Below the pieces are notes generated by a model. The model was not told where the DNA came from, searched no databases, and saw only the letters and a list, made by a program, of their open reading frames with translations. The translations under genes were made by a program, and so were the position numbers. A DNA stretch of 64,000 nucleotides from Rhizobium sp. WYJ-E13 (GTDB lineage: Bacteria; Pseudomonadota; Alphaproteobacteria; Rhizobiales; Rhizobiaceae): the NCBI RefSeq assembly GCF_018987265.1, contig NZ_CP076853.1, positions 186,001 through 250,000 of the forward strand, written 5' to 3'. Every line of letters starts with the position of its first letter. Position 1 is the stretch's first letter. This document shows, one piece after another, positions 52,579 to 62,262 of this stretch.

Positions 52579-55128
52579 TTAGCCTGCCGTTTTACGTGGC
52601 TGGCCTGCATCCGGCGGGATGATTTCCACGGTTGCATCGTTCGAAGCTGCCACTGCCTTGGCATGGCGGCGGCGCCAGTCGCCAAGGAAGAGCAGGATCG
52701 GGGCCGCAATGAAGATCGAGGATGCAGCCGCAACGAGGATGCCGAATGCCATCGGAATAGCGAAGCTCTCGACCGCGCTGCCACCCCAGATCGCCATCGG
52801 CAACAGCGAGAGGAAAGCCGTCGCATTGGTGTAGAGGCTTCGAGCCAGCGTCTCGTTGATCGACTTGTCGATGATTTCGCGCAGCGGCATCGACTTGTAG
52901 AGGCGCATGTTTTCACGCATGCGGTCGTAGACGACGACCTTGTCGTTCACCGAATAACCGACCAGCGTCAGGATCGCCGCGATGGCCGTCAGGTTGAAGT
53001 CCAGCCCCGTCAGCGCGAAGAAGCCGATCGCCTTGGTCACATCGAGTATGAGGGTGACGATGGCGCCGACCGCGAACGGCCATTCGAAGCGGTACCAGAT
53101 GTAGAACAGCATCGCGAGGCTGGCGATGACGACCGACAGGATACCGGCCCAGGCAAGCTCGCCGCTGACCTTCGGACCGATGACATCGGTGCCGGTGACG
53201 GTCGCCGACGGGTCGATCTTGACGATCTCGGCCTTGAGCTTGGTGACGGCCGCGGTCTGCGCCTCTTCACCACCCTCCTGGCGCTGCGCGCGTACCAGCA
53301 TGGTGTTGTTGTCGCCGAAGGACTGAAGTGCCACTTCGCCGAGACCGAGGCCGTTCAGGTCCTCGCGGAAGCGGCCGAGATCGGCGGCGTCCTGCGTCTT
53401 CACCGACATCTGGATACCGCCACGGAAGTCGACGCCGTAGTTGAGGCCCGGATAGATGAAGAGGGCGATCGAAGCGATCGACAGCAGCGCGGAGACGGTT
53501 ACGCCGAAGAAGCGCGCCTTCATGAATTGGATATGCTTGTCGTAGGGGCTGAAGGGGATCAGCGGCTTGATGTTCAGGACCTTCATCTTTCGGCGACGGG
53601 TGATCTCGATCATCGTGACGCGCACGAAAGCGACCGAGGTGAACATCGAGATGATCAGGCCGAGCGCCATGGTCACGGCAAAACCGCGAACCGGGCCGGA
53701 TCCGAACCAGAACAGGATGGCGGCGGCGATGAGCGCCGTCATGTTACCGTCGATGATGGTCGAGTAGGCGCGGCGGAAGCCGGTATCGATCGCCGCAAAG
53801 GCGCTCTTGCCTTTGCGGGTTTCTTCACGGATGCGCTCGTTGATCAGGACGTTCGCATCGACCGCAAGGCCGATGCCGAGTACGACGCCGGCGATGCCGG
53901 GCAGCGTCAGCGTTGCGCCGACGAGCGTCAGTGCCGAGAAGGTCAAGATCGTGTGGATAAGAAGTGCGATATTCGCCAGGATACCCCAGGTTCCGTAGAG
54001 CACGAAGATGAAGGCGGCGACGAGCACGAAGCCGACGACGCCGGCATAGAGGCCCATGCGAATCGCATCCGCGCCGAGGTCGGCGCCGACGGTGCGTTCT
54101 TCGATCACGGTCAGCTTGGCAGGCAGGGCGCCGGCACGCAGCATGGCCGCCAGCGTGTTGGCGCTGTCGGTGGTGAAGTTGCCGGAGATCTGGCCCGAAC
54201 CACCGGTGATCGGCTCGCGGATGACGGGCGCGCTCAGCACCTTGTCATCAAGCACGATGGCGAAGGGATTGCCGACGTTCTGGCGGGTGATATCGGCAAA
54301 GCGGGTCGCACCGGCGCTGTCGAAGCGGAAGGTGACGACCGGCTGCTGGCTCTGGTCGAAGCTGACGCGGGCATCCGAGAGACGGTCGCCGGAAATTTCG
54401 ACGCGGTCGAGGACAGGATAGGAGTTACCTTCGGCGTCCTTCATGATCGTCACGCCCGGGCCGGCCTGTCCGTTCGGGGCGAGCATGTGGAAGGACATCT
54501 TGGCGGTGGAGCCCAGAAGTTCGCGAAGGCGGGACGGATCCTGCGCTCCCGGAAGCTGCACGAGAATGCGGTTGGCGCCGATGCGTTGGATCGTCGGCTC
54601 GGCAACGCCGACCTGGTCGACGCGCTGACGGATGACTTCAAGACTCTGCGCGACCGCATTGTCGACATTGGTTGCAATGCCGGCCGGCGAGAAGCCGATG
54701 GTGATATTCCCGCCGTCGGCCGTGACCGCGAGGTCGGACTGGCCGGCACTGATGCCGCTGGCGATCACATTGCCGAGCGTGCGAAGCTGGGTGACGGCCG
54801 CATCGCTCTGCGACGGATCGGCAAGCGAAACAACGATATTGTTATTGTTGCGGACAACCGACTTCGGCTGGATGTTCTTTTCGCGCAGCACGCGTCGTGT
54901 GTCCTGCAGGAGCGAATTCAGGCGCTCCTTGGTGAGGTCGGCTTCGTCCACCTCAAGCACGAGATGCGAGCCGCCGCGAAGGTCGAGGCCGAGGGAGACC
55001 TGGCTGTGCGGCAGCCAGGAGGGGATGCGCTGCAGCACGCTCTGCGGCAGCGCGTTCGGCAGGGCGATCAACAGGCCGAGCACGATGATCACCGTATAGG
55101 TGAACACCAGCCATGGTGAATTGCGCAT
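52579..55128 (-). CDS. secDF: Protein translocase subunit SecDF (fused)
   Basis: An 849-residue fusion of SecD and SecF, RND-type membrane proteins that use the proton gradient to pull secreted proteins through SecYEG. The SecD half has signature VSLGLDLRGGSHLVLEV near residue 45, a large periplasmic P1 domain and five membrane helices (GVVLGIGLAVDANVLINERI). The SecF half starts at ~530 with LNYGVDFRGGIQMSVKT and ends with TLVGYSVNDKVVVYDRMREN. The fused form is normal in Rhizobiales. ATG at 55128. A small membrane protein gene and ybaL lie upstream on the same strand. Confidence 0.96.
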   Translation of the reverse strand: MRNSPWLVFTYTVIIVLGLLIALPNALPQSVLQRIPSWLPHSQVSLGLDLRGGSHLVLEVDEADLTKERLNSLLQDTRRVLREKNIQPKSVVRNNNNIVVSLADPSQSDAAVTQLRTLGNVIASGISAGQSDLAVTADGGNITIGFSPAGIATNVDNAVAQSLEVIRQRVDQVGVAEPTIQRIGANRILVQLPGAQDPSRLRELLGSTAKMSFHMLAPNGQAGPGVTIMKDAEGNSYPVLDRVEISGDRLSDARVSFDQSQQPVVTFRFDSAGATRFADITRQNVGNPFAIVLDDKVLSAPVIREPITGGSGQISGNFTTDSANTLAAMLRAGALPAKLTVIEERTVGADLGADAIRMGLYAGVVGFVLVAAFIFVLYGTWGILANIALLIHTILTFSALTLVGATLTLPGIAGVVLGIGLAVDANVLINERIREETRKGKSAFAAIDTGFRRAYSTIIDGNMTALIAAAILFWFGSGPVRGFAVTMALGLIISMFTSVAFVRVTMIEITRRRKMKVLNIKPLIPFSPYDKHIQFMKARFFGVTVSALLSIASIALFIYPGLNYGVDFRGGIQMSVKTQDAADLGRFREDLNGLGLGEVALQSFGDNNTMLVRAQRQEGGEEAQTAAVTKLKAEIVKIDPSATVTGTDVIGPKVSGELAWAGILSVVIASLAMLFYIWYRFEWPFAVGAIVTLILDVTKAIGFFALTGLDFNLTAIAAILTLVGYSVNDKVVVYDRMRENMRLYKSMPLREIIDKSINETLARSLYTNATAFLSLLPMAIWGGSAVESFAIPMAFGILVAAASSIFIAAPILLFLGDWRRRHAKAVAASNDATVEIIPPDAGQPRKTAG

Positions 55129-55221
55129 GTTTTAAGTCCTTGGATAATGCTTGGCCGGCGCAACCGCGCTGCGGCATGTCTACATGTCTATTGGATCAGA
55201 AGCACCCGAAGGCGACGTGAT

Positions 55222-55641
55222 TCAGGTAACCTGCGGCGGTGCGCGGGGCTGATGGGCCTGGGCAGCGACAGGGCGCAGCGGGGCCCCGAATTCAGGGGCC
55301 GGAGCGGCGTGGCGCCAGTTGGCGAATTGCAGTGCGGGTGCGGCATTCCACAATGCCGGGCCGGCATCGTGGAGCTGCTGCTTCGGCGCCACCTTGCGGT
55401 CGCTGATCAGCAGGCCGCGAATGGCATCGCGCGCAGTCACCTGCGTCTGCTGCGAATCCCGGCTGGAGGAAGACAGGCTGTTCGGCGCCGATGAAGGGCC
55501 GATGACGATATTGCCACCGAAGAGCAGGCCGAGATAGGCGACGATTGCAACGACGACGGAAGCGGCAATACGGCTTGCCAGACGGCGCTCTTCCAGCACC
55601 GTCTCCCCTGTCTCTGCGATTTCACTCCCAAATCGGCTCAA
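55222..55641 (-). CDS. Small membrane protein upstream of secDF
   Basis: A 139-residue protein with one membrane helix (ASVVVAIVAYLGLLFGGNIVIG, residues ~28-49) and a Ser/Gln/Ala-rich, probably periplasmic tail. No family recognised. The full frame starts at a TTG (55641) without a good ribosome site; a GTG ~45 bases in, after GGGGAG, is a possible start. Fifteen bases after ybaL and ~95 before secDF, so cotranscription with either is possible. Confidence 0.55.
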   Translation of the reverse strand: MSRFGSEIAETGETVLEERRLASRIAASVVVAIVAYLGLLFGGNIVIGPSSAPNSLSSSSRDSQQTQVTARDAIRGLLISDRKVAPKQQLHDAGPALWNAAPALQFANWRHAAPAPEFGAPLRPVAAQAHQPRAPPQVT

Positions 55642-55656
55642 AGGCGCGGCAATCTC

Positions 55657-57477
55657 TCATTCTCTTCCAGGCGGAGGCTCCACCGACGGCACGATTGTAC
55701 CAGCCGAAGGTCCGTCTTCATAGGGTCCACTGTCATGATGCACTTGAGCGAGCCGGTCAACCATGCCAAGCGCAATTTCCCGCTCGCCCATGATCACCGT
55801 ATCGGCACCATATTCCTGCAGCTCATCAACCTCGGCATCGGAGTGGGCGCGTGCAACGATCAGGATCTGTGGGTTGATGGCGCGACCTTGCTCGGCAATA
55901 CGGCAGGCTTCGAAGGCGTTTGGAATGGCGATGACAAGACTGCGGGCGCCAGCAACGTTGGCGAGATCAAGCGTTTCGCGCGCCACGGCATTGCCTGAGA
56001 GCACTTCGATGCCCTGGGCATGCAGTTCCGCAATGCGTTTGTCGGAATCCTCGATGACGAGGAAGGGGGTACCTGACGCTTTGAGGTTCTGGCCGACGAT
56101 GCTGCCGACACGGCCATAGCCGACGAGGATCGCATGGCCGCTGAGTTCCGTCGGGTGAACCTCGTCCGCGTCAGCAAGTTCCTCCGTATGCGCTGGGACT
56201 GTATCCGTTGCCGGAACTGCCGTTTCCGCTGGTTCTTCTCGCTTCGCGCTCTCGAGCAGCGGTCGCAGACGGTCGCAGGCGAAGAAGAGCAGCGGATTGA
56301 GGATGATCGAAATGATCGCTCCGGCAAGGATCAGGTCGCGGCCTTCCTCGGGCAGCAGGCCGAGATCGACGCCAAGTGCCGCGAGAATGAAGGAGAATTC
56401 GCCAATCTGCCCGAGGCTTGCGGAGATCGTCAGCGCCGTTCCGACAGGCTTCTTGAAAAGAAGCACGATCAGGAAGGCGGCAACAGACTTGCCGATGACG
56501 ATGATGAAGACGGTGGCAAGCACCGGCAGCGGCCGCTCGATCAGGATGTTCGGATCGAACAACATGCCGACCGAGACGAAGAACAGCACCGCGAAGGCAT
56601 CGCGAAGCGGCAGGCTTTCTTGCGCGGCGCGATGGCTGAGCTCGCTTTCGGCGAGAACCATGCCGGCAAAGAAGGCGCCAAGTGCCAGTGACACGCCGAA
56701 AAGCTTGGACGCGCCGAAGGCAACACCGAGCGCGATCGCCAGCACGCCGAGGCGGAAGAGTTCGCGCGAACCGGTGTGAGCGATGCGGTGCATGGTCCAA
56801 GGGATGAGCTTGCGGCCGAAGACCAGCATCAGGGCGACGAACATGGCCACTTTGACCAGTGTCATGGCGATAATGCCGCCGACGCCGAGATCGAGGCCGA
56901 AAAGCCGGTTGAGGCCCGCCGAGAGAGGCTCGACCGGGCCATGACCATCGCCGGTGATGCTGGCGGCTGCCGGGATGAGAACCAGCGCGAGCACCATGGC
57001 AAGATCTTCGACGATCAGCCATCCGACGGCGATACGCCCACGCTCTGTCTCGATGAGACGCCGCTCCTGCAGGGCTTTCAGGAGCACGACCGTCGAGGCG
57101 ACTGAAAGCGCCAGGCCGAACACGAGGCTGCCGCCCGTCGGCCACCCCATGAAAGCGCCAAGACCCCAGCCGAGCAGTGTGGCAAAGCCGATCTGCACGA
57201 CCGCACCTGGCACCGCGATACCGCGGACGGAAAGCAGGTCCTTGAGGGAGAAATGCAGGCCGACGCCGAACATAAGCAGGATGACGCCGATTTCCGCAAG
57301 CTCAGGCGCAAGGCTCTGATCTGCAACGAAACCCGGCGTATGCGGACCGACGAGAACGCCTGCGACGAGATATCCGACGAGAGGAGGCAGGCGCAGGCGA
57401 TTGGCGATCGCGCCCAGGATAAATGCCAGCACAAGGCCGCCTACGATCGTCGAAATCAAAGGCGTATCGTGGGGCAT
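55657..57477 (-). CDS. ybaL: CPA2-family K+/H+ antiporter with NAD-binding RCK domain (YbaL-type)
   Basis: A 606-residue transporter. Residues ~1-400 are the 12-13-helix CPA2 exchanger (LGVGGIIAMTLVKVAMFVAL; LGVAFGASKLFGVSLALGAF). Residues ~440-560 are a TrkA-N/RCK domain with Rossmann motif GHAILVGYGRVGSIVG, binding NAD(H) or another nucleotide to gate transport. Length and domain order match E. coli YbaL/KefB proteins. Role: K+ efflux and pH control. ATG 57477. Divergent from a small XRE regulator gene. Confidence 0.9.
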   Translation of the reverse strand: MPHDTPLISTIVGGLVLAFILGAIANRLRLPPLVGYLVAGVLVGPHTPGFVADQSLAPELAEIGVILLMFGVGLHFSLKDLLSVRGIAVPGAVVQIGFATLLGWGLGAFMGWPTGGSLVFGLALSVASTVVLLKALQERRLIETERGRIAVGWLIVEDLAMVLALVLIPAAASITGDGHGPVEPLSAGLNRLFGLDLGVGGIIAMTLVKVAMFVALMLVFGRKLIPWTMHRIAHTGSRELFRLGVLAIALGVAFGASKLFGVSLALGAFFAGMVLAESELSHRAAQESLPLRDAFAVLFFVSVGMLFDPNILIERPLPVLATVFIIVIGKSVAAFLIVLLFKKPVGTALTISASLGQIGEFSFILAALGVDLGLLPEEGRDLILAGAIISIILNPLLFFACDRLRPLLESAKREEPAETAVPATDTVPAHTEELADADEVHPTELSGHAILVGYGRVGSIVGQNLKASGTPFLVIEDSDKRIAELHAQGIEVLSGNAVARETLDLANVAGARSLVIAIPNAFEACRIAEQGRAINPQILIVARAHSDAEVDELQEYGADTVIMGEREIALGMVDRLAQVHHDSGPYEDGPSAGTIVPSVEPPPGRE

Positions 57478-57556
57478 CGCTCTCTCCCGATCTGGAAATC
57501 CTGTTCAAAACATGACATATATGAATTATATTGACCAATATGGGTGGTTTGAAATT

Positions 57557-57817
57557 ATGGGTCAAGGCGCAAAAGAAACAATTCTGACGCCCGCTTTGTG
57601 CCGCGCGGCTCGTGGTCTGCTTGATTGGACGCAGGCGGACCTCGCCGAGAAGGCTGCCGTCTCCCGTAGCACGATACGCGACTATGAAGGCCGTCACCAC
57701 GAAATCCATCGTGCTACGGAAGCGCAGCTGCGCCTTGCCTTCGAGGAGGGCGGCGTAAAATTTATCGAAATAGAAGGCGGCGGAACCGGCCTCTGCCTGC
57801 CCGGTCCCGTGAACTAA
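57557..57817 (+). CDS. Small XRE-family (helix-turn-helix) regulator
   Basis: An 86-residue, single-domain DNA-binding protein: CRAARGLLDWTQADLAEKAA, VSRSTIRDYEGRHHEIHRAT, then QLRLAFEEGGVKFIE. This is a short rhizobial class often encoded alone. ATG 57557 is chosen because GGGTGG lies nine bases before it; ATGs at 57512 and 57521 lie in an AT-rich part (TATATGAATTATA) that looks like the promoter. Divergent from ybaL, which it might regulate. Confidence 0.78.
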   Translation: MGQGAKETILTPALCRAARGLLDWTQADLAEKAAVSRSTIRDYEGRHHEIHRATEAQLRLAFEEGGVKFIEIEGGGTGLCLPGPVN

Positions 57818-57823
57818 GCTGCC

Positions 57824-59248
57824 TTAGGGCTGCATCAGGCAGGCCGCACCGACCTTATAGAGATAGATCGTATCGCCCCTGTAGTTGCCTTTTTCCGGCT
57901 GCCAGGTTTTCAGCATTTCCGGCGTTTCGTTCGCGCAACTCAGCGGCTTGGAGGACAGGAACAGTACCTGCCCCGCGGTATCGGCCGGGAGCGCAAATTC
58001 CTGTTCGTAATAGCTGTCCGGCAGGCCAGCCGGCGGGCGGGCATAGATCCTGTAGGGTGCGGCTCTCAGCGTGTGGAAGAGATCGGCGACCATGTCCCTG
58101 TTGTCGGTGACGATGATGCCGGCACCAGCCTGTGCGGCAAGATCGGCAGCCTCGCGGCTTACTTCGGCCCGGCCGAGATAGCGTTCCATGACTTCCTTGC
58201 CGTTGGGCAGCACCAGTTGATGCGAGAAGATCGTCGCGAAAGGGAAGAGCAGGCAGGCGACGCCATTGATGGTGAGCGAGGTTCTGAGACCTTTTGGCCA
58301 CAGGCGGTGAAGCAGCCAGACCGCCAGCACGATGCCGGCCACATAGGCCGTGACGGCCCAATTGGCATAGGCCTTGGCGACGGTCGCCTGCAGGGTAATG
58401 AGCAGCACGACCGGGATCGAGAGCCAGACGAGCATCTTCTCGCGCGGCTCGCTGCGGCCGCGGATCATGTTCCAGACGGCCCAGAGCATGGCGAAGAAGA
58501 CGATCGGGCCGACCACGCCGAACTGCGCGGAGAAGAATTCCAGCCCGCCGCGGATATTGCTGCCGAGATCATTCCAGTGGGCGATATCCTGCGTGTGGCG
58601 CACCGTCGTATTGTTGTTCTGGAGGTTCCACCACAGATTCGGGAACGCGATGACCGCGGAGGTGCCGACCGCGATGATGAAATCGCGCACCGAAATCCGC
58701 GCCGCCGGAATGAGCAGCATTGCGATCGCTCCGCCGGGCACAAGGAAGAGCACGGCATATTTCGTAAGAAATGCCAGCCCAACACCGGCGCCCATGAGAA
58801 GTGCAAGCCCGACGGAGTGGCGCCGCGTCAACTCGAAATAGGCAGCGAGCGCAACGGCGATGAAGAAGAGCAAAATGACGTCGGTGGAGAAGAACACCGA
58901 AGAAAGCGCGACTGCCGGCAGCGTGATATAGGTCGCGCCGACCCAGCCTTCGATCTCGGGTCCGATGAAGCGCTTCGCCATCTTCATCAGCACCAGTGCG
59001 GTTGCCATGTGGAAGAGGGGACCGGGAAGCCGCAGCCAGTAGATGTCGCTGGAGCCGGCAAGCTCGGTAAAGATCCTGAGCACCCACGCGATCATCGGCG
59101 GCTTGGAATAATAGCCGAAATCGAGATTCTGCGACCAGAACCAGTATTGCGCCTCATCGACGAACAGGTCCGTCGTATCGAAATGCAGCGTCACGATGCG
59201 GAAGATCGTAAACGCCATGATGATGATGAGGCCGGTCCGAGCTGACAT
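57824..59248 (-). CDS. Glycosyltransferase family 39 membrane protein (ArnT/PMT-like)
   Basis: A 474-residue GT-C enzyme with about ten membrane helices. The catalytic acidic motif is in the first external loop, FVDEAQYWFWSQ (Asp31, Glu32), followed by GYYSKPPMIAWVLRIF, as in polyprenyl-phosphate sugar transferases that modify lipid A or surface glycans in the periplasm. The short C-terminal soluble part contains GTGNDRDMV-like residues of unknown role. ATG 59248, with GGAAG ~11 bases upstream. Its stop lies six bases from that of the convergent XRE gene. Acceptor unknown. Confidence 0.85.
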   Translation of the reverse strand: MSARTGLIIIMAFTIFRIVTLHFDTTDLFVDEAQYWFWSQNLDFGYYSKPPMIAWVLRIFTELAGSSDIYWLRLPGPLFHMATALVLMKMAKRFIGPEIEGWVGATYITLPAVALSSVFFSTDVILLFFIAVALAAYFELTRRHSVGLALLMGAGVGLAFLTKYAVLFLVPGGAIAMLLIPAARISVRDFIIAVGTSAVIAFPNLWWNLQNNNTTVRHTQDIAHWNDLGSNIRGGLEFFSAQFGVVGPIVFFAMLWAVWNMIRGRSEPREKMLVWLSIPVVLLITLQATVAKAYANWAVTAYVAGIVLAVWLLHRLWPKGLRTSLTINGVACLLFPFATIFSHQLVLPNGKEVMERYLGRAEVSREAADLAAQAGAGIIVTDNRDMVADLFHTLRAAPYRIYARPPAGLPDSYYEQEFALPADTAGQVLFLSSKPLSCANETPEMLKTWQPEKGNYRGDTIYLYKVGAACLMQP

Positions 59249-59349
59249 AAATTGCTGACTTCCGCTGACACAGGAGCGCGTGTCGATACACCAACGGTAC
59301 CGGACTGCCAACGGGAAAGGTAAACGGAGGCTTGAGGCGCGGTGGCCTC

Positions 59350-59463
59350 TCAGAAGACGCGAAGCGTGCGGTTGTCGCGATGTGCAGAGATCACATCGAG
59401 GAGGGCAACGGCTGCGGCGATCGTGATGGCGATCAGGCAGGAACCCATTCCGAGAACTATCAT
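59350..59463 (-). CDS. Candidate 37-residue single-helix membrane protein
   Basis: ATG at 59463 is preceded by AAGGAAAGAGAA, a good ribosome site. The product MIVLGMGSCLIAITIAAAVA continues LLDVISAHRDNRTLRVF: one membrane helix of ~22 residues and a short charged tail. Very short, but the ribosome site, hydrophobicity and clean stop support it. It lies ~100 bases upstream of the GT39 gene on the same strand and could be cotranscribed with it. Confidence 0.5.
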   Translation of the reverse strand: MIVLGMGSCLIAITIAAAVALLDVISAHRDNRTLRVF

Positions 59464-59900
59464 TTCTCTTTCCTTATTGACGTCATGTCAGGCTCTATAA
59501 AACCGGTCTATAACATAGAGCTTGCGCGTGCCTTGTAGCAGCGATGCAACTCCCCGCCAGTATTTACTATGTGAAGTCTGCCTAATTGTTTCAAAAGCTA
59601 TCGGCAGGAACGGGTTATTAACCTTCAAGCAAGGAATTAACCATAAACATTGGGTTACACGTCGGAATGGGAAGATGCACTCGTTCCCACCAGGCATGAC
59701 GCCGTCCCGCCGTACCGGGTTGATCCGGTATCCATCTCTTCAGGCAGCTCCGAAACAGAATTGCTGATCAGGAGGCTTTAGCCCATCGGTCGTGACCGAT
59801 GGCGAAGACCGTCCCTGCGTCTTGCATTCTTCGGAAGCGTCAAAAGTTTTTGGCCGGGTTTCGCCCGGAACGTGGTTGGGGACAGGCGTTGAGGCAGGAT
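59464..59900 (+). promoter_or_regulatory. Promoter and structured leader region of the che operon
   Basis: A 437-base gap with no supported gene. It holds three hairpins: TACCGG/CCGGTA (59713-59730), CCATCGGTC/GACCGATGG with a two-base loop (59783-59802), and CCGGG/CCCGG (59854-59868). The second, with only GT between the arms, looks more like a dyad operator than an RNA loop. No clear sigma-70 boxes were identified; the left part is AT-rich. Confidence 0.4.
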
Positions 59901-61523
59901 ATGCCATCAGATCAGGCTCGGGGGACACAGGCAGGCAGCCTGCGCGACCGCCTGCGTTTTGCCGGCCTCGATCCAGACCAGTGCGAGATGGTCCGCCGCA
60001 ACCGGCCGGCTCTCGAAGCCTATCTGAAAGCGGGCCTGCGCGATCTTTTCCATCGTTTCCAGTCCTTTCCGGATGCCGCCCGTAATTTCGAAAGCGAACG
60101 CCAGATCGAGCGGCTGCACGACCTGCAATCCTCGCACTGGGATGTGCTGACGGATGCGCGTTTCGACAGCCTCTATGCGGAGCGGGTCAAGGTTCTCTCC
60201 GACACCGAAAGCAAGATCGGCCTTGACCCCCGCTGGCACGTGGCCGGCCACGGGGTCATGCTGGAACACGTGATTACCGGTCTGGCCGACGAGCTCGCCG
60301 GCCGCCCGGTACTGCCGTCGGCCAAGCGCCGCGCCCGTGAGATCACCGACCTTATGACCTCCATCATCCGCATCGTCATGGTCGATGTGGAAATCGCCGT
60401 CTCGCTGCGCTTCAACGCACTTCGCTCCACCCACCAGCGCGCACTCGCCGATCAGCGTGCCGAAGGCGAGGCGGAAGTCGCCCGCATCTTCAGCGATGTC
60501 ATCGAAGGGCTGTCGGCCCGCGACTTGACGCCGCGCGCACCGGTCGATGGCGCTCATACCGAAATCGCCGCCGCGCTGAACGCAGCGCTCGACAATCTTC
60601 AGACGGAATTTGCCGCGATCGCCGAGCGCAACGCCAAGGCAGAGGCTGCAACGCAGTCGCTCGCTGGCGCTTCCCGCAATTTCGCCGGTAATGCTGCCGG
60701 TCAGGCGGATCGCCTGCAGCTTTCCGCCGCCACCCTTGCCGGCATCGCCGAGCGGGTCCGCGAGGGTGCAGCCGGCAGTCGTGCTGCCGAACAGGCCGCG
60801 GCCGCCACGCGTGCGGCCGTCGAGGAAAGCGGCGAGGTCGTCGGCCGCGCCATCAGCGCCATGGCTGATATCGAACAGTCTGCGGAGAAGATCGGCCAGA
60901 TCATCGGCGCGATCGACGAGATTGCCTTCCAGACGAACCTGCTTGCTTTGAACGCCGGCATCGAAGCCGCCCGCGCCGGCGAATCCGGCCGCGGCTTTGC
61001 CGTTGTGGCGCAGGAAGTGCGAGCGCTCGCCCAGCGCTCCGCCGAAGCCGCCCGTGAAATCAAGACGCTGGTGACCACCACCAAGACGCAGGTGGATGCC
61101 GGCGTACAGATGGTCGGCCGCACACAGGATTCGATTGCCAGCATCGTCCGCCAGGTAACCGACATCAACGCCGCAATCGCGGGCATTGCGGGCGAAACGG
61201 GTGAACATGCCGCCGGTCTCGAAGCCGTGACAGCAGACGTTAGGGGCCTCGGCAGCGAAGTGGCCAACAACGCCGGATTTGCGGAGCGTTCGGCCGAGGG
61301 CGCCGATCATCTCCACACAGTCATTCTGGAACTCGGCCAGACGATCCGCGAATTCCGCATCGCGCGGGAAAATACCTACGCAACCGGGCCTCATCAGGTG
61401 CGTGTTTCCGCCTCCCGGACGGTTGCAATCGCAGCTCGTCGGGAAGCGGTCGATTACGAAAATGACGATTTCAGCATGCCTCAGCCTCTCGCAAGTGCCG
61501 GAGGTGGGCGGAATGTTTACTAA
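59901..61523 (+). CDS. icpA: Soluble globin-coupled chemoreceptor IcpA-like
   Basis: A 540-residue cytoplasmic methyl-accepting protein with no membrane helix. Residues ~15-160 are a protoglobin-type sensor domain ([40 protein letters not shown]). In the place of the heme-ligating His (usual H-x-x-I-G-L) there is Glu103, so heme binding is doubtful. The signalling domain has the conserved hairpin tip [20 protein letters not shown] and [20 protein letters not shown]. IcpA in R. leguminosarum and S. meliloti occupies this first position of the che operon. ATG 59901 follows GAGGCAGGAT. Confidence 0.82.
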   Translation: MPSDQARGTQAGSLRDRLRFAGLDPDQCEMVRRNRPALEAYLKAGLRDLFHRFQSFPDAARNFESERQIERLHDLQSSHWDVLTDARFDSLYAERVKVLSDTESKIGLDPRWHVAGHGVMLEHVITGLADELAGRPVLPSAKRRAREITDLMTSIIRIVMVDVEIAVSLRFNALRSTHQRALADQRAEGEAEVARIFSDVIEGLSARDLTPRAPVDGAHTEIAAALNAALDNLQTEFAAIAERNAKAEAATQSLAGASRNFAGNAAGQADRLQLSAATLAGIAERVREGAAGSRAAEQAAAATRAAVEESGEVVGRAISAMADIEQSAEKIGQIIGAIDEIAFQTNLLALNAGIEAARAGESGRGFAVVAQEVRALAQRSAEAAREIKTLVTTTKTQVDAGVQMVGRTQDSIASIVRQVTDINAAIAGIAGETGEHAAGLEAVTADVRGLGSEVANNAGFAERSAEGADHLHTVILELGQTIREFRIARENTYATGPHQVRVSASRTVAIAARREAVDYENDDFSMPQPLASAGGGRNVY

Positions 61524-61586
61524 CCTATCGGATTATGACGTCGGCTCGCTTTCGCGGGTCGGGGACAAGGGAACAAGGAAAAGCTG

Positions 61587-61883
61587 ATGGCAGCAAAGAA
61601 GAGTGCCAAGACGCTGGAGTTGCCAGCGGTTCTTGATCTCAATGAGGCTTCCGCATTGCGCGACAAGCTTCTCTCGATGCGAGGAAACCCTCTGGCGATC
61701 GATGCTTCAGCAGTCGAACGCGTCGGCGCTCTTTGCGCCCAGGTTCTGATGGCCGCCGAGAAGACCTGGGACCAGGACAAGCAGTCGATCACGTTTTCGA
61801 AAGTGTCCGACGCATTTCAAAAAACCATGCAGCTGGTTGGCGTCGATATCGACCACCTGCTTGCCAAGGAGATCCGGCAATGA
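61587..61883 (+). CDS. cheS: CheS, STAS-domain chemotaxis protein
   Basis: A 98-residue STAS-fold protein: LELPAVLDLNEASALRDKLL, NPLAIDASAVERVGALCAQV (Ser58-region loop) and FSKVSDAFQKTMQLVG. In S. meliloti the equivalent protein CheS binds CheA and speeds loss of phosphate from CheY1. It lies between icpA and cheY1 as there. ATG 61587 has AAGGAAAAG upstream; the stop overlaps the cheY1 start by four bases (ATGA). Confidence 0.88.
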   Translation: MAAKKSAKTLELPAVLDLNEASALRDKLLSMRGNPLAIDASAVERVGALCAQVLMAAEKTWDQDKQSITFSKVSDAFQKTMQLVGVDIDHLLAKEIRQ

Positions 61884-62245
61884 AGAAAAAAGTACTGACG
61901 GTGGACGATTCCCGCACCATCCGAAACATGCTTCTCGTAACGCTGAACAATGCGGGTTTCGAGACGATCCAGGCTGAAGACGGTGTTGAAGGCCTCGAGG
62001 TTCTCGAGGAATCCAATCCCGACGTCATCGTCACCGACATCAACATGCCGCGCCTCGACGGTTTCGGCTTCATCGAAGGTGTGCGCCGCAACGAGAAGTA
62101 CCGTGCGATTCCGATCCTGGTGCTGACGACCGAAAGCGACGCGGAAAAGAAGAACCGTGCCCGTCAGGCCGGTGCCACCGGCTGGATCGTCAAGCCCTTC
62201 GACCCCGCCAAGCTGATCGATGCCATCGAGCGTGTAACCGCTTAA
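61880..62245 (+). CDS. cheY1: Chemotaxis response regulator CheY1
   Basis: A 121-residue receiver: Asp9/Asp10 (TVDDSRTIRNM), phospho-Asp53 (VIVTDINMPRLDG), Thr83 (LVLTTESD) and Lys105 (WIVKPFDP), all as in CheY. In S. meliloti CheY1 is the phosphate sink, CheY2 (further downstream) acts on the motor. Translationally coupled to cheS; 17 bases before cheA. Confidence 0.92.
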   Translation: MKKKVLTVDDSRTIRNMLLVTLNNAGFETIQAEDGVEGLEVLEESNPDVIVTDINMPRLDGFGFIEGVRRNEKYRAIPILVLTTESDAEKKNRARQAGATGWIVKPFDPAKLIDAIERVTA

Positions 62246-62262
62246 GCCCAGGATTTGCTCCT

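Noticed and set aside
52663..55119. Very long open frame (818 codons) on the plus strand
   Set aside because: It lies entirely opposite secDF; such frames arise on the other strand of GC3-rich genes. Its translation is rich in Arg/Asp/Gly/His with no motif, and it has no ribosome site.
58073..59245. 390-codon plus-strand frame
   Set aside because: Opposite the GT39 gene; composition is that of a reversed membrane-protein gene.
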